Source of the DNA: Pseudoalteromonas luteoviolacea H33-S
GTDB lineage: Bacteria > Pseudomonadota > Gammaproteobacteria > Enterobacterales > Alteromonadaceae
Reading direction: 5' to 3'
DNA: 47,539 bases
NCBI RefSeq assembly: GCF_001625695.1
Contig: NZ_AUXY01000065.1
Location: forward strand, 1 to 47,539
Position 1 is the first letter of the stretch. Each line of letters begins with the position of its first letter. The notes beneath the pieces were generated by a model. It ran no database searches. It had not been told where the DNA came from and saw nothing but the letters and a program-made list of their open reading frames with translations. The translations under genes were made by a program, and so were the position numbers. This document shows, in pieces, positions 31,221 to 40,401 of the stretch.

Positions 31221-33704
31221 ATGAAAAAATCCCTATTGAGCATTGCCGTTGCAGGTTTACTGCTAACGGGCTGTCAAACAACAAGCCAACAATCTGACCT
31301 TGAAGGTGCTAGCAGCACAGCAAAAACAGTCGTTGAAAACGTACAAACACCACTTGATTTTGGTAGTGAAAACATCACGCTTGAGCAAGCTATGGCAGAT
31401 CCAGATTGGATTAGTCGCTCTCCAGAAGATGCTTATTGGGGCGCTGATAGCAATACTATTTACTTTAATCAAAAACAGGTTGGAAATCAGCTTAGGGATA
31501 CTTTTTCGATAGATAGCAAAGGTACTCAGCCTGTTACTTTGTCAAACTTACATAATATTGGCAGCGACGAAGCGATATACTCTTCAGACGGTAAGCTACA
31601 AGCTTATACATTCCAAAATAATATTTTTGTTAGAAATGTAACAACACAAGAAGTTAAGCAACTAACGCGTACAAGTGCAAAAGAAAAAATTCTGCAGTTT
31701 ATGGTGTCTGGTGAACTAGCTTTTAAAGTAGGAAAAACAATCTTTTCAGTTGATGTAAAAACAGGTTTGACTAAAGAGTTAGTTAAAATCAACAAAGGTA
31801 ATAAGCCTGTTGGCACACAAGAGCCAAATACCTACATTGCAAAAGAGCAACACAAACTTATCGATTATGTTGCGCTTACACACAAGAACGCATTAGACAA
31901 AGAAGCACGCCAAGCAACTATTGAGTCTGAAAATAACTCTATTGCTAGTCAGCAAATTTATATCGGTGAAGGTTACGAACTGGTAGATTCAAGCATTTCG
32001 CCAAAAGGTGACAAGCTAATTGTTGCTGTCAGCAAATCGCACATGATCTCTCAAGAAACAAAAAAAGACATCATGCCAAATTATATTGGCCAAGATGGTA
32101 ATATCGATCCAGTTCAAGCGCGCAGCCGTGTAGCGGACAACAAACCAGTTGAAGTTGAAGTGAGGTACTTTGACTTGAAAACAGGTGAGCAAAAGAACAT
32201 CGGTTTTGAGACCTTACCTGGCTTTGACGAAGATGTTTTAGCGGATGTGAAAAGAGAAAATGCACAAGCAAAAGGTGAGACATATAAGTCTGAGAAATCA
32301 CCACGTGCAATTAAGCTAATGCGTGATTGGTACTGGTCACAATCTCCTATTCAGTGGAATAGCAAAGGTGATCAAGTCGCATTGATGTTCAAAGCTTGGG
32401 ATAACAAAGACCGCTGGATCGCGACGCTGGACTTTGATAAAGGCGAACTTGAGCCGCAGCATAGGCTACATGACAAAGCTTGGGTAAACTATGCGTATAA
32501 TGACTTTGGCTGGTTGAATAACGAAGATACGTTATTTTTCTTATCTGAAGAGTCAGGGTATAGCCATTTATACGTTAAACCGATCGATGGCAAGGCCAAG
32601 CAACTTACATCTGGTAAGTTTGTAGTATCAGAGCCAAAGCTAACACGTGACAACAGCAAGTTTTTCTTCAAAGCAAACGTTGATCACCCTGGTATTTATG
32701 AGATTTACACCGTCGATGTAAAGACAAAAGAAAAATCAGCAATTACTGACTTAAATGGCTTAACTGATTACTCCCTAAGCCCAGACGAGTCAAAGGTTTT
32801 ACTTAAGCATTCAAAAATCATGATGCCTACAGAGCTTTATGTTGCTGATGCTAAGCCTAATGCTCAACCAAAGCGCCTAACCAATACGGTTTCTGACGAA
32901 TTCTTAAACAAGAAATTGATTGCACCTAAGATTGTTGCGGTGCCATCTAGCCATACTGACGCGCCAATTTATGCAAAAGTCTATTACCCAGCTGACTACA
33001 AGCCGGGCGAAACTGGTAAAAAGCGCAAAGCTGTTATTTTTAACCATGGTGCAGGTTACCTTCAAAACTCGCATATGGGTTGGTCAGTCTACTTCCGCGA
33101 GTTTATGTTTCATTCACTACTAGCAAGTGAAGGCTATGTGGTAATGGATATGGATTATCGTGCATCGAAAGGCTATGGTCGTGACTGGAGAACAGCCATT
33201 TATCGTCAAATGGGTACTCCAGAGATCCAAGATTTGGCCGATGGTGTTAAGTGGATGAGCGAGCATGCAAACGTAGATGTTGATTCTGTCGGTACATACG
33301 GCGGTTCATATGGCGGATTCATGACGTTTATGGCACTGTTCACACAGCCTGAGTTGTTCCAAGCAGGTGCGGCGCTTCGTCCAGTTACTGATTGGGCATA
33401 CTACAATGACCCATACACGTCTAATATTTTGAACAGACCTGATGTAGATCCAATTGCATATAAGCGAAGCTCACCAATCTATTTTGCAGAAGGTTTAAAT
33501 AAACCTCTTTTAATCAATGCGCCAATGATTGATGACAATGTGTTTTTCCAAGATGTTGTTAGATTAGTGCAGCGTTTCATTGAACTTGAAAAAGAAAACT
33601 TTGAAACTGCTATCTACCCAGTAGAGCCACATGGTTTCGTTCAGCCGTCAAGCTGGTTAGATGAATACCGTCGTATATATAAGTTATTCAAAGAAAACCT
33701 TTAA
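31221..33704 (+). CDS. S9 family peptidase (dipeptidyl-peptidase IV-like) lipoprotein
   Basis: This 827-residue serine peptidase has a lipoprotein signal peptide (MKKSLLSIAVAGLLLTGC), with the lipobox LLTGC placing Cys18 as the lipidated residue. Residues about 60-570 form the beta-propeller of the prolyl oligopeptidase family, with repeated WDN, DWYWSQSP and SGYSHLYV-type blades. The catalytic domain has Ser696 in GGSYGGF, Asp in MIDDNVFFQD and His in EPHGF. It should clip dipeptides or short oligopeptides at the cell surface or in the periplasm, feeding peptide uptake. It is monocistronic with its own terminator, and a GAAGAG ribosome-binding site precedes the ATG. Confidence 0.94.
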   Translation: MKKSLLSIAVAGLLLTGCQTTSQQSDLEGASSTAKTVVENVQTPLDFGSENITLEQAMADPDWISRSPEDAYWGADSNTIYFNQKQVGNQLRDTFSIDSKGTQPVTLSNLHNIGSDEAIYSSDGKLQAYTFQNNIFVRNVTTQEVKQLTRTSAKEKILQFMVSGELAFKVGKTIFSVDVKTGLTKELVKINKGNKPVGTQEPNTYIAKEQHKLIDYVALTHKNALDKEARQATIESENNSIASQQIYIGEGYELVDSSISPKGDKLIVAVSKSHMISQETKKDIMPNYIGQDGNIDPVQARSRVADNKPVEVEVRYFDLKTGEQKNIGFETLPGFDEDVLADVKRENAQAKGETYKSEKSPRAIKLMRDWYWSQSPIQWNSKGDQVALMFKAWDNKDRWIATLDFDKGELEPQHRLHDKAWVNYAYNDFGWLNNEDTLFFLSEESGYSHLYVKPIDGKAKQLTSGKFVVSEPKLTRDNSKFFFKANVDHPGIYEIYTVDVKTKEKSAITDLNGLTDYSLSPDESKVLLKHSKIMMPTELYVADAKPNAQPKRLTNTVSDEFLNKKLIAPKIVAVPSSHTDAPIYAKVYYPADYKPGETGKKRKAVIFNHGAGYLQNSHMGWSVYFREFMFHSLLASEGYVVMDMDYRASKGYGRDWRTAIYRQMGTPEIQDLADGVKWMSEHANVDVDSVGTYGGSYGGFMTFMALFTQPELFQAGAALRPVTDWAYYNDPYTSNILNRPDVDPIAYKRSSPIYFAEGLNKPLLINAPMIDDNVFFQDVVRLVQRFIELEKENFETAIYPVEPHGFVQPSSWLDEYRRIYKLFKENL

Positions 33705-33714
33705 TAACGACGAA

Positions 33715-33739
33715 AAAGGCCAGCATTATGCTGGCCTTT
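33715..33739. terminator. Bidirectional terminator between the S9 peptidase and rhombosortase genes
   Basis: AAAGGCCAGCA and its complement form an 11-bp stem around a 3-base loop between two convergent stops, with A and T runs on either side. Confidence 0.8.
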
Positions 33740-33759
33740 CCATTTAATAGTGCGTGCTG

Positions 33760-34362
33760 TTAATTATTTTCAGATTTATTACGACCTAAATTTTGTGTAA
33801 ATAAAGGGATGGCTAAAACAAGCCCACCTAACGCACCAATAAGGTGTGATTCAATTGCCACGCGAGAGTCAATTAAGTTACCTACGTCAGCACTCGGTCC
33901 TGCATATTGTTCCCAAGCTAATTTACCCACAATACCCAAGAATAAAAGAATACCAGTAGGTTCTTTTACGTGAATATCTTTTAGCGCACCCCAAACAATA
34001 ATTCCATGTAGTAATCCGCTTAATCCAGTGTATACTCTGATGTCTGGACAAAATAGCCAAATGCCTAATCCAGTCCAAAGCCCTAGTAATAATATATGAA
34101 CAAAATAACGCCTTATTGATGTGTGTTCTGCGTGCAGTACCCAAATAAACAAAATACCAACTAGGTTCAAACCTAAATGTGTCCAATTGGTATGAATATA
34201 TTGGCTACTCCAAATCCGCCATATTTGACCTTCAGTGATCAATTGGCGGTGGAATTCAAGTGTATCTCGCATATCAAAAGCCATTAATAGAGTAGCGATT
34301 ATCGCTAGTGTCAATGGCGGTAAGATATACTGAGGGCTTACTGGAAGGTTGAAACCAAGCAT
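33760..34362 (-). CDS. rrtA: Rhombosortase (rhomboid-type intramembrane protease)
   Basis: This 200-residue intramembrane serine protease has six hydrophobic helices. The nucleophile is Ser115 in YTGLSGLLHG and the partner His173 in ESHLIGALGG, the form typical of rhombosortases, which cleave the GlyGly-CTERM signal of exported proteins in marine gammaproteobacteria and allow lipid-linked sorting. It also has the HTNWTHLGLNL segment after helix 1. It is divergent from the ggt gene. No protein encoded in this window ends in a GlyGly-CTERM tail, so its substrates are elsewhere. A general rhomboid role cannot be excluded. Confidence 0.83.
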   Translation of the reverse strand: MLGFNLPVSPQYILPPLTLAIIATLLMAFDMRDTLEFHRQLITEGQIWRIWSSQYIHTNWTHLGLNLVGILFIWVLHAEHTSIRRYFVHILLLGLWTGLGIWLFCPDIRVYTGLSGLLHGIIVWGALKDIHVKEPTGILLFLGIVGKLAWEQYAGPSADVGNLIDSRVAIESHLIGALGGLVLAIPLFTQNLGRNKSENN

Positions 34363-34443
34363 GCTATGTCTACAATAATAAAGGTATTTTTACATATTGT
34401 GCCTGTTAACTTTTATGATGCCAACGAAGATCGAAAATAAATA

Positions 34444-36216
34444 ATGACTACATTCAAATTTAAGCACTCATTGCTAGCATTGATGCTCGCATCTAGTTTA
34501 CCCGCTGTAGCGGACCAAGCTGACCCCAAAAAGCGAGAAGCAAGAGAGCCTGAAGCCGCAACCGGACTGACGTTAAAAAAAGAAAAAATTGCTGAAAAGT
34601 ATATGGTTGTCGCGGCTAACCCGCATGCAAGTAAAGCAGGGCAGTTAATGCTTCAACAGGGTGGCAGCGCCATCGATGCAGCTATTGCTGCTCAGTTAGT
34701 TTTAACGCTTGTTGAGCCACAATCATCAGGTATTGGCGGTGGCGCGTTTATTCTTCATTATGACAAGCGTAATGATTACCTCACCTCGTTTGATGGCCGT
34801 GAGACCGCACCAAAAAAAGCAGATCATACGCTATTTTTAGATAAAGAGGGTAAACCTGTTAGGTGGATTGAGGCGGTTGTTGGCGGCCGTTCTGTCGGTG
34901 TACCGGGTATTATTCATTCTATGAAGCAAGCACATGATAAGTACGGTGTTTTAAAGTGGAAACAGCTATTCAAACCAGCTATTGAACTTGCTAACAATGG
35001 CTTTAAAGTATCCCCCAGACTTCATATGTTGCTTAAAAAAGAGTTTAATCCTGGCTTAACCAAACTTTCCCCTGCGAAAGAGTATTTCTACCCAAATGGA
35101 GAAGCGCTCGAAATAGGTACTCTAGTAAAGAATCCGGCATTAGCGAAAATCTATAAAGAGATCGCAGAATACGGCCCTAAAGCCTTTTATGAAGGGAAAT
35201 ATGCAGAAGATATGGTCAAAGCAGTGCAAAAATCTGAAATTGCACCGGGCCATTTATCAATGACCGATCTTGCTAATTATCAAAGTAAAGAGCGTCATCC
35301 AGTTTGCACCTCATATCATGATTATAAAGTGTGCTCGATGGCACCACCGAGTAGCGGCGGGCTAACGGTGCTGCAAATATTGAAGTTATTAGAAGGCAAA
35401 AAGCTAGCGCAATACAAACCAAATGCTCCCCAAGCCGTTCATTTATTTACTCAAGCATCAAGATTGGCATTCGCTGATCGTAATTTTTATATCGCTGATC
35501 CTGATTTTGTAGATGTTCCGACCCAAGGGCTTTTAAACCCAGTTTACTTAAACTCCAGAGCAAAATTAATCGGTGAAAGAGATAATCAAGACGTGCCTGT
35601 GGGCGACCCATCAATGGGTAAATTATCTTACGCTCAAGACGACAGCTATGAACTACCATCAACTACGCACTTGTCAATAGTCGACAGTAAAGGTAATGCT
35701 GTTTCTATGACGAGCTCTATTGAGATGGGCTTTGGCTCAACTGTGATGGTGAACGGATATTTATTGAACAACCAACTGACTGATTTCTCTCTTTCACCTA
35801 AAGTTGGTGGGAAGTGGGTCGCTAACCGTGTAGAACCAAATAAGCGTCCAAGAAGCTCTATGGCGCCTGTGATGGTATTTAATAAAGATGGCAGCTTAAA
35901 ACTGGTTGTTGGCTCTCCTGGTGGAAGTCGAATTATTAACTACGTAGCGCAAACGGTGATTGGCGTGCTTGATTGGGGCTTAACGCCACAACAGGCAATT
36001 AACCTACCGCGTGTTACAAACCGGAATAAATATACAACTTTAGAGAAAGGAACAGATTTAAAAACCATGAAGCCTTGGTTGGAGTCGAAGGGCCATAAAG
36101 TGCGTATCTCTGATTTAAATTCAGGCATACACGCGATCGAAATAAAAGAAGGCCTTTTGTTTGGCGGTGCAGATCCGCGCAGAGAAGGGGTTGCACTTGG
36201 AGAATCTAGCGAGTAA
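34444..36216 (+). CDS. ggt: Gamma-glutamyltransferase (glutathione hydrolase)
   Basis: GGT cleaves gamma-glutamyl bonds of glutathione and related peptides in the periplasm. The 590-residue precursor has a signal peptide (MTTFKFKHSLLALMLASSLPAVA). The self-processing site and nucleophile is Thr407 in STTHLSIVD, giving a large N-terminal and a small C-terminal subunit. The GSGIGGG-like motif SSGIGGGAFIL and the C-terminal SPGGSRIINYV substrate loop are present. Its released glutamate, or cyclised pyroglutamate, would link to the pcp/pxp functions. It is monocistronic. Confidence 0.96.
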   Translation: MTTFKFKHSLLALMLASSLPAVADQADPKKREAREPEAATGLTLKKEKIAEKYMVVAANPHASKAGQLMLQQGGSAIDAAIAAQLVLTLVEPQSSGIGGGAFILHYDKRNDYLTSFDGRETAPKKADHTLFLDKEGKPVRWIEAVVGGRSVGVPGIIHSMKQAHDKYGVLKWKQLFKPAIELANNGFKVSPRLHMLLKKEFNPGLTKLSPAKEYFYPNGEALEIGTLVKNPALAKIYKEIAEYGPKAFYEGKYAEDMVKAVQKSEIAPGHLSMTDLANYQSKERHPVCTSYHDYKVCSMAPPSSGGLTVLQILKLLEGKKLAQYKPNAPQAVHLFTQASRLAFADRNFYIADPDFVDVPTQGLLNPVYLNSRAKLIGERDNQDVPVGDPSMGKLSYAQDDSYELPSTTHLSIVDSKGNAVSMTSSIEMGFGSTVMVNGYLLNNQLTDFSLSPKVGGKWVANRVEPNKRPRSSMAPVMVFNKDGSLKLVVGSPGGSRIINYVAQTVIGVLDWGLTPQQAINLPRVTNRNKYTTLEKGTDLKTMKPWLESKGHKVRISDLNSGIHAIEIKEGLLFGGADPRREGVALGESSE

Positions 36217-36254
36217 GCATAGGATATTATAGATTATTCAGTTATACTGTATGA

Positions 36255-36294
36255 CCCTGTTTACGGATCTCTCATTCGTTTACAGGGCCGTTTT
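36255..36294 (+). terminator. Probable terminator of ggt
   Basis: CCCTGT (36255-36260) pairs with ACAGGG (36282-36287) around a long loop that has extra ACG/CGT pairing, followed by TTTT. It is a moderate terminator. Confidence 0.6.
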
Positions 36295-36387
36295 ATTGGT
36301 CTGATGTGCACTAAAGTGATTGAAAATTTGTGTACTTAGACAATAATGATCCCTTATATTAAAAATTAAGAGTCACAGCTTGTAAAT

Positions 36388-38082
36388 ATGACTAAACAAA
36401 CCGACCCTAACTACCTCTACATCCCATATTCTGGCCCAACTTTATTGGAAACTCCGCTTCTTAATAAAGGCAGTGCATTTAGCCAGCATGAGCGTGAAAA
36501 CTTCAACTTAGCAGGTTTAGTTCCTCCTCGTTATGAAACAATTGAGGAGCAGGTAGAGCGTTGTTATCAACAATTTTCAAGTTTCAAAGATAACCTAAAC
36601 AAACATATTTATTTACGAGCTATTCAAGACAACAACGAGACGCTTTACTACCGCCTAGTCAGAGATCATCTTGAAGAGATGATGCCTATCATCTATACAC
36701 CAACGGTAGGTGATGCGTGTGAAAAGTTTTCTGATATTTATCGTAGTTCTCGTGGATTATTTATTTCATATGAAGATCGCCACAACATCGATGATATTCT
36801 TCGCAATGCGACTAAAGGCAAAGTAAAGGTAATTGTAGTAACTGATGGTGAGCGAATTCTTGGTCTGGGCGACCAAGGTATCGGTGGTATGGGTATTCCA
36901 ATTGGTAAGCTGGCTCTTTACACAGTATGTGGCGGGATCAGTCCTGCGTATACATTACCTGTGATGTTAGATGTGGGCACAAATAACGAGAAGTTATTAA
37001 ACGACCCAATGTATATGGGTGCAAGACATAAGCGCATCAGTCAAGAAGAATACGACGAGTTCTTAGACCTATTTATTAAAGCAGTGAAGCGCCGCTGGCC
37101 AAATGTGTTACTTCAGTTTGAAGATTTTGCACAACCAAATGCAATGCCTCTTTTAAAACGCTACCGTGATGAAATTTGCTGCTTTAACGACGATATTCAA
37201 GGTACAGCTTCTGTAACAGTTGGCTCTTTACTTGCTGCTTGTCGAGTTAAAGGCGCAAAATTATCAGAGCAAAAAGTTGTTTTTGTTGGTGCAGGTTCAG
37301 CAGGTTGTGGTATCGCTGAGCAAATCATTGCCCAAATGGTATCTGAAGGTATCTCAGATGAGCAAGCGCGCAGCCAAGTGTTTATGGTTGACAGGTTTGG
37401 TCTATTAACTGAAGGAATGGAAGGCTTGAGAGACTTCCAAGCAGCACTTGTTCAGACAACTGCAAACCTAGAGAGCTGGAACTATAGTGGTGAGTTTGCA
37501 TCTTTACTAGACGTGATGCACTGTGCACAACCAGATATTTTAATTGGTGTATCAGGGCAACCTGGCTTATTTACTGAGCAAGTGATCAAAGCGATGCATG
37601 CAGGTTGTGAACAACCAATCATCTTCCCGCTTAGCAATCCATCTCGCCAAGTTGAAGCACATCCAAAAGATGTGATTGAGTGGACAGAAGGTAATGCGAT
37701 TGTTGCTACTGGTAGTCCGTTTGAGCCAGTTGAATTTGGTGGTAAAACACACGTAATCCCTCAATGTAATAACAGCTACATTTTCCCAGGTATTGGTCTA
37801 GGTGTATTGGCTGCTAAAGCGTCAAGAATCACAGAGTCAATGCTAATGGTAGCGAGTGAAACATTAGCAGAATCTTCTCCGTGGGCAAACACAGGTAAAG
37901 GAAGCCTTCTGCCTTCACTGGTAGAAATCGAGCAATTAAGTAAGCGAATTGCATTTGCTGTTGCCAAAAAAGCGATGGAAGAAGGGGTGTCTTTAGATAT
38001 GCCTGATGACCTCATTTGGTCTGCAATTGATAAAAACTACTGGATGCCAGAGTATAGAAACTACAAACGCTGTAGCATCTAA
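36388..38082 (+). CDS. maeA: NAD-dependent malic enzyme
   Basis: This cytosolic enzyme converts malate plus NAD to pyruvate, CO2 and NADH. At 564 residues it matches MaeA (SfcA). The malic domain has [20 protein letters not shown] and the [16 protein letters not shown] motif; FEDFAQPNA and [12 protein letters not shown] carry metal and substrate residues; the Rossmann motif is [15 protein letters not shown]. It ends with [10 protein letters not shown] and the [11 protein letters not shown] loop. The gene stands alone, with a long leader and a strong terminator. Confidence 0.96.
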   Translation: MTKQTDPNYLYIPYSGPTLLETPLLNKGSAFSQHERENFNLAGLVPPRYETIEEQVERCYQQFSSFKDNLNKHIYLRAIQDNNETLYYRLVRDHLEEMMPIIYTPTVGDACEKFSDIYRSSRGLFISYEDRHNIDDILRNATKGKVKVIVVTDGERILGLGDQGIGGMGIPIGKLALYTVCGGISPAYTLPVMLDVGTNNEKLLNDPMYMGARHKRISQEEYDEFLDLFIKAVKRRWPNVLLQFEDFAQPNAMPLLKRYRDEICCFNDDIQGTASVTVGSLLAACRVKGAKLSEQKVVFVGAGSAGCGIAEQIIAQMVSEGISDEQARSQVFMVDRFGLLTEGMEGLRDFQAALVQTTANLESWNYSGEFASLLDVMHCAQPDILIGVSGQPGLFTEQVIKAMHAGCEQPIIFPLSNPSRQVEAHPKDVIEWTEGNAIVATGSPFEPVEFGGKTHVIPQCNNSYIFPGIGLGVLAAKASRITESMLMVASETLAESSPWANTGKGSLLPSLVEIEQLSKRIAFAVAKKAMEEGVSLDMPDDLIWSAIDKNYWMPEYRNYKRCSI

Positions 38083-38095
38083 TGTAAATTGTTTT

Positions 38096-38120
38096 AAGGC
38101 CCTCAATTGAGGGCCTTTTT
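38096..38120 (+). terminator. Terminator of maeA
   Basis: AAGGCCCTC (38096-38104) pairs with GAGGGCCTT (38109-38117) around AATT, followed by T5. It is a canonical intrinsic terminator. Confidence 0.9.
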
Positions 38121-38206
38121 ATTGCGCTAATAAATAGCAAACAATTGGTTTGTAGCTATACTTAATTAATAATTTACAGCACGGACTGCATGCAGTAGGA
38201 GTATCT

Positions 38207-39025
38207 ATGCCGTCTAGATTTGTGCTTTTAATTTGTGTTTTCCTTTCTTTCTTTAGTTTTTCCAAACCTTTAAAAATTGAAATTGTTTCTGACTACAACC
38301 CATCTTACGGAGAATCACCTGGGGATTTGGCCACACAGCTGTTATTGATAATTGCCCGAAACTTAAATAATGAAATGGCGATTGAGTTTGTGCCAGCGAG
38401 TCGAGAACGCGAGTGGCGAGAGCTTAAGCATCATGAAAACGTTTGCTTGTATAACAAGGTTAGAACGCCTGAACGTGAAACAATGGCTTTGTTTGTGTCA
38501 CTGCCATTGATGGCCTTTCCCTCTAATCGACTTATTTTGCGTAATAAAAAGTTTGTGTCTATCGAAGTGACTTTAAAAACAGCACTGTCAATGGGGCTAA
38601 GAATAGGTGTCACCAAAGGGCGTTCGTATGGACTAGAAATCGATGATTTTATAACTGCAAATACAGATAGGCTATTTATTGGTGAGGGCAATGATAGTGC
38701 ATTTAGGCTTAGGCAAATGTTGGTTCAAGGTCGCTTGGATGGGATCATTGAATATAGCTCAGTATTTGTTACGGATTTTCCTTCTGAAGAAGTGCTCAAA
38801 GACATCTCTTTTCATGCTATAGGGGATACCAAGGCCACTATTTTTGGCTACATTGCTTGTTCAGATTCTAAAGTTGGCAGAAGAGCGGTTGACTTGTTTG
38901 AAAGAACACTTCAAAAACGTAAAATTCAGGACCTAATTATAGAAGCACATGCAAATCTATTTCTTCCCCAAGAAGAAGTGTTCATTAGCAATTCTCTAAA
39001 GTCAGCTTTTAGCATAAATGAATAA
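38207..39025 (+). CDS. Periplasmic substrate-binding-like protein (SBP_bac_3 type)
   Basis: This 272-residue protein has a signal peptide (MPSRFVLLICVFLSFFSFS) and a two-lobed binding-protein fold of the amino-acid type: LKIEIVSDYNPSYGE opens lobe one, ASREREWRE follows, GLRIGVTKGRSYG marks the hinge to lobe two, and GRLDGIIEYSS is the family's late motif. No transporter genes are adjacent. Marine gammaproteobacteria have many such orphan proteins, and the ligand is unknown. A TAGGAG ribosome-binding site precedes the ATG. Confidence 0.78.
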   Translation: MPSRFVLLICVFLSFFSFSKPLKIEIVSDYNPSYGESPGDLATQLLLIIARNLNNEMAIEFVPASREREWRELKHHENVCLYNKVRTPERETMALFVSLPLMAFPSNRLILRNKKFVSIEVTLKTALSMGLRIGVTKGRSYGLEIDDFITANTDRLFIGEGNDSAFRLRQMLVQGRLDGIIEYSSVFVTDFPSEEVLKDISFHAIGDTKATIFGYIACSDSKVGRRAVDLFERTLQKRKIQDLIIEAHANLFLPQEEVFISNSLKSAFSINE

Positions 39026-39548
39026 AATTTGGATTACTTTTTTTGTTAAATGGCTCTTAAATTTATTTAGGTAAGTTATCAAAGCACTATGTATTGTTAT
39101 AAATTAAATTTTTTGATGAAATTCTTGGTTTCATAGAATTTATCCTTTTTCTCAGCTTTGCTCATGCTTCAATACTGATTAATGATTTTTCAATCATTAA
39201 TTTCATATCAAAACAAAATATTATTGAATACAAATAACACAATCAAGCTATTGATAAATATAGATATAATCACATTCCATATAGAAGACTCAATCACAAC
39301 CATCACTTTTTTATTACTAAAAAATTTCTATTTTTGATTAAAAAACCCCCCTGTTTTTGAACTGAATGCTAGAGGTTTCGTCCATTTACAAGGCATTTTT
39401 TAACACCTAACTTAGATAGCGAAACAGGCAGTGAGGTATATCAACATACTAGACAACGTTGAGTGTAACCGCTGCAAAAAATCGACATCATGCCTTCTTT
39501 AAAAGGCTTTTTAATAAATTAAACTAATCTAATAAAAGGGATTAAAAA
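39026..39548. other. AT-rich intergenic region with hairpins
   Basis: No coding frame is convincing in this 523-bp stretch. It holds two hairpins, AAATTCT/AGAATTT (39119-39141) and a perfect 10-bp stem ATTAATGATT (39178-39187 with 39192-39201, loop TTTC), and a terminator-like hairpin at 39492-39512. Promoter elements for the downstream gene probably lie in the last 200 bp. Confidence 0.5.
39492..39512 (+). terminator. Terminator-like hairpin in the leader of the 39549 gene
   Basis: GCCTT (39492-39496) and AAGGC (39503-39507) form a short stem followed by T5, only 37 bp upstream of the ATG at 39549. It could end readthrough or act as an attenuator. Confidence 0.45.
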
Positions 39549-40355
39549 ATGAAAATCAAACTTCTCACAGCAGCTTTATCTTTACTTGTAATCAATAGTG
39601 CTGCAGCAAGCGTAATCGTAGACGATTTAGATGGATATGACCGTGAGTCTAATTATGCTGGTGAGTTAATGGAGCGCATAGTAACAGACTCTGAAAATTC
39701 ACGTACTTTCGGTGCTTGGGTATTCCGTGCAGACAAATATGGTACATGTTCTTCAGGCGCTGTATATGACGAAGTTTCTGGCCAATTCATTGCTAATGTA
39801 GGTATTAGCCCAGCGGGTCATAACACACACCACATTGACCGTGTAAGCTTACAAGGCTATTTCACTGATGAGCAATTACAACGTACTCGCGTTTTAACTC
39901 TAAACTGTGAATCTGAAACTGGTGTTAGCTATGTTGCAAAGCATAAAATCCCAGCTTTGCCAAAGATTACATGGAATGCTAGCTTAACAGGTGTTGGCCC
40001 TTGGCAGACTCCGGATTGTGGTGGTCAATCTCAGCATTGTGGTGGCGCAGGTTGGTATGACCAAGTTAGTTATACCTCTTCAATTCTAGTAAACAATGGT
40101 ACTGAAGACGGTTACTGTACATCACAAATTAACGATGGTTTGGTTTCAAAAGTATTTAATGGCGAAGGCTCTACACCGCTTTTCCACACAAATCACTTTG
40201 CACTAAATGAGCAAGTGTATTCACAAATCGGCCGAGTTTTCAGACAAACAGTAGCTTGTCATAACCCTGCTGGTACAACTGAACACACAACTGTTTGGGA
40301 AGTAACTGGTGAAAACGATATCAACCTAGTTGTTGATAACGTAAGTTATAAGTAA
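39549..40355 (+). CDS. Secreted protein of unknown function
   Basis: This 268-residue protein is not recognised. Residues 1-20 are a signal peptide (MKIKLLTAALSLLVINSAAA). The mature part is polar and glycine- and aromatic-rich, with six cysteines in GTCSS, LNCES, PDCGG, QHCGG, GYCTS and VACHN, an even number that fits disulphides outside the cytosol. The PDCGGQSQHCGGAGWYD stretch is Cys/Gly-rich and could be a loop. No catalytic or anchoring motif is seen. A GGG ribosome-binding site precedes the ATG, and a terminator-like hairpin lies in the leader. It is convergent with the large hybrid kinase gene. Confidence 0.8.
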   Translation: MKIKLLTAALSLLVINSAAASVIVDDLDGYDRESNYAGELMERIVTDSENSRTFGAWVFRADKYGTCSSGAVYDEVSGQFIANVGISPAGHNTHHIDRVSLQGYFTDEQLQRTRVLTLNCESETGVSYVAKHKIPALPKITWNASLTGVGPWQTPDCGGQSQHCGGAGWYDQVSYTSSILVNNGTEDGYCTSQINDGLVSKVFNGEGSTPLFHTNHFALNEQVYSQIGRVFRQTVACHNPAGTTEHTTVWEVTGENDINLVVDNVSYK

Positions 40356-40375
40356 TTGCTACTTTTACTTTGTAG

Positions 40376-40398
40376 AATGGGCCATTAGGCCCATTTTT
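40376..40398. terminator. Bidirectional terminator between the secreted protein and hybrid kinase genes
   Basis: AATGGGCC (40376-40383) pairs with GGCCCATT (40388-40395) around ATTA, followed by TTT, between two convergent stops. Confidence 0.8.
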
Positions 40399-40401
40399 GT
40401 T

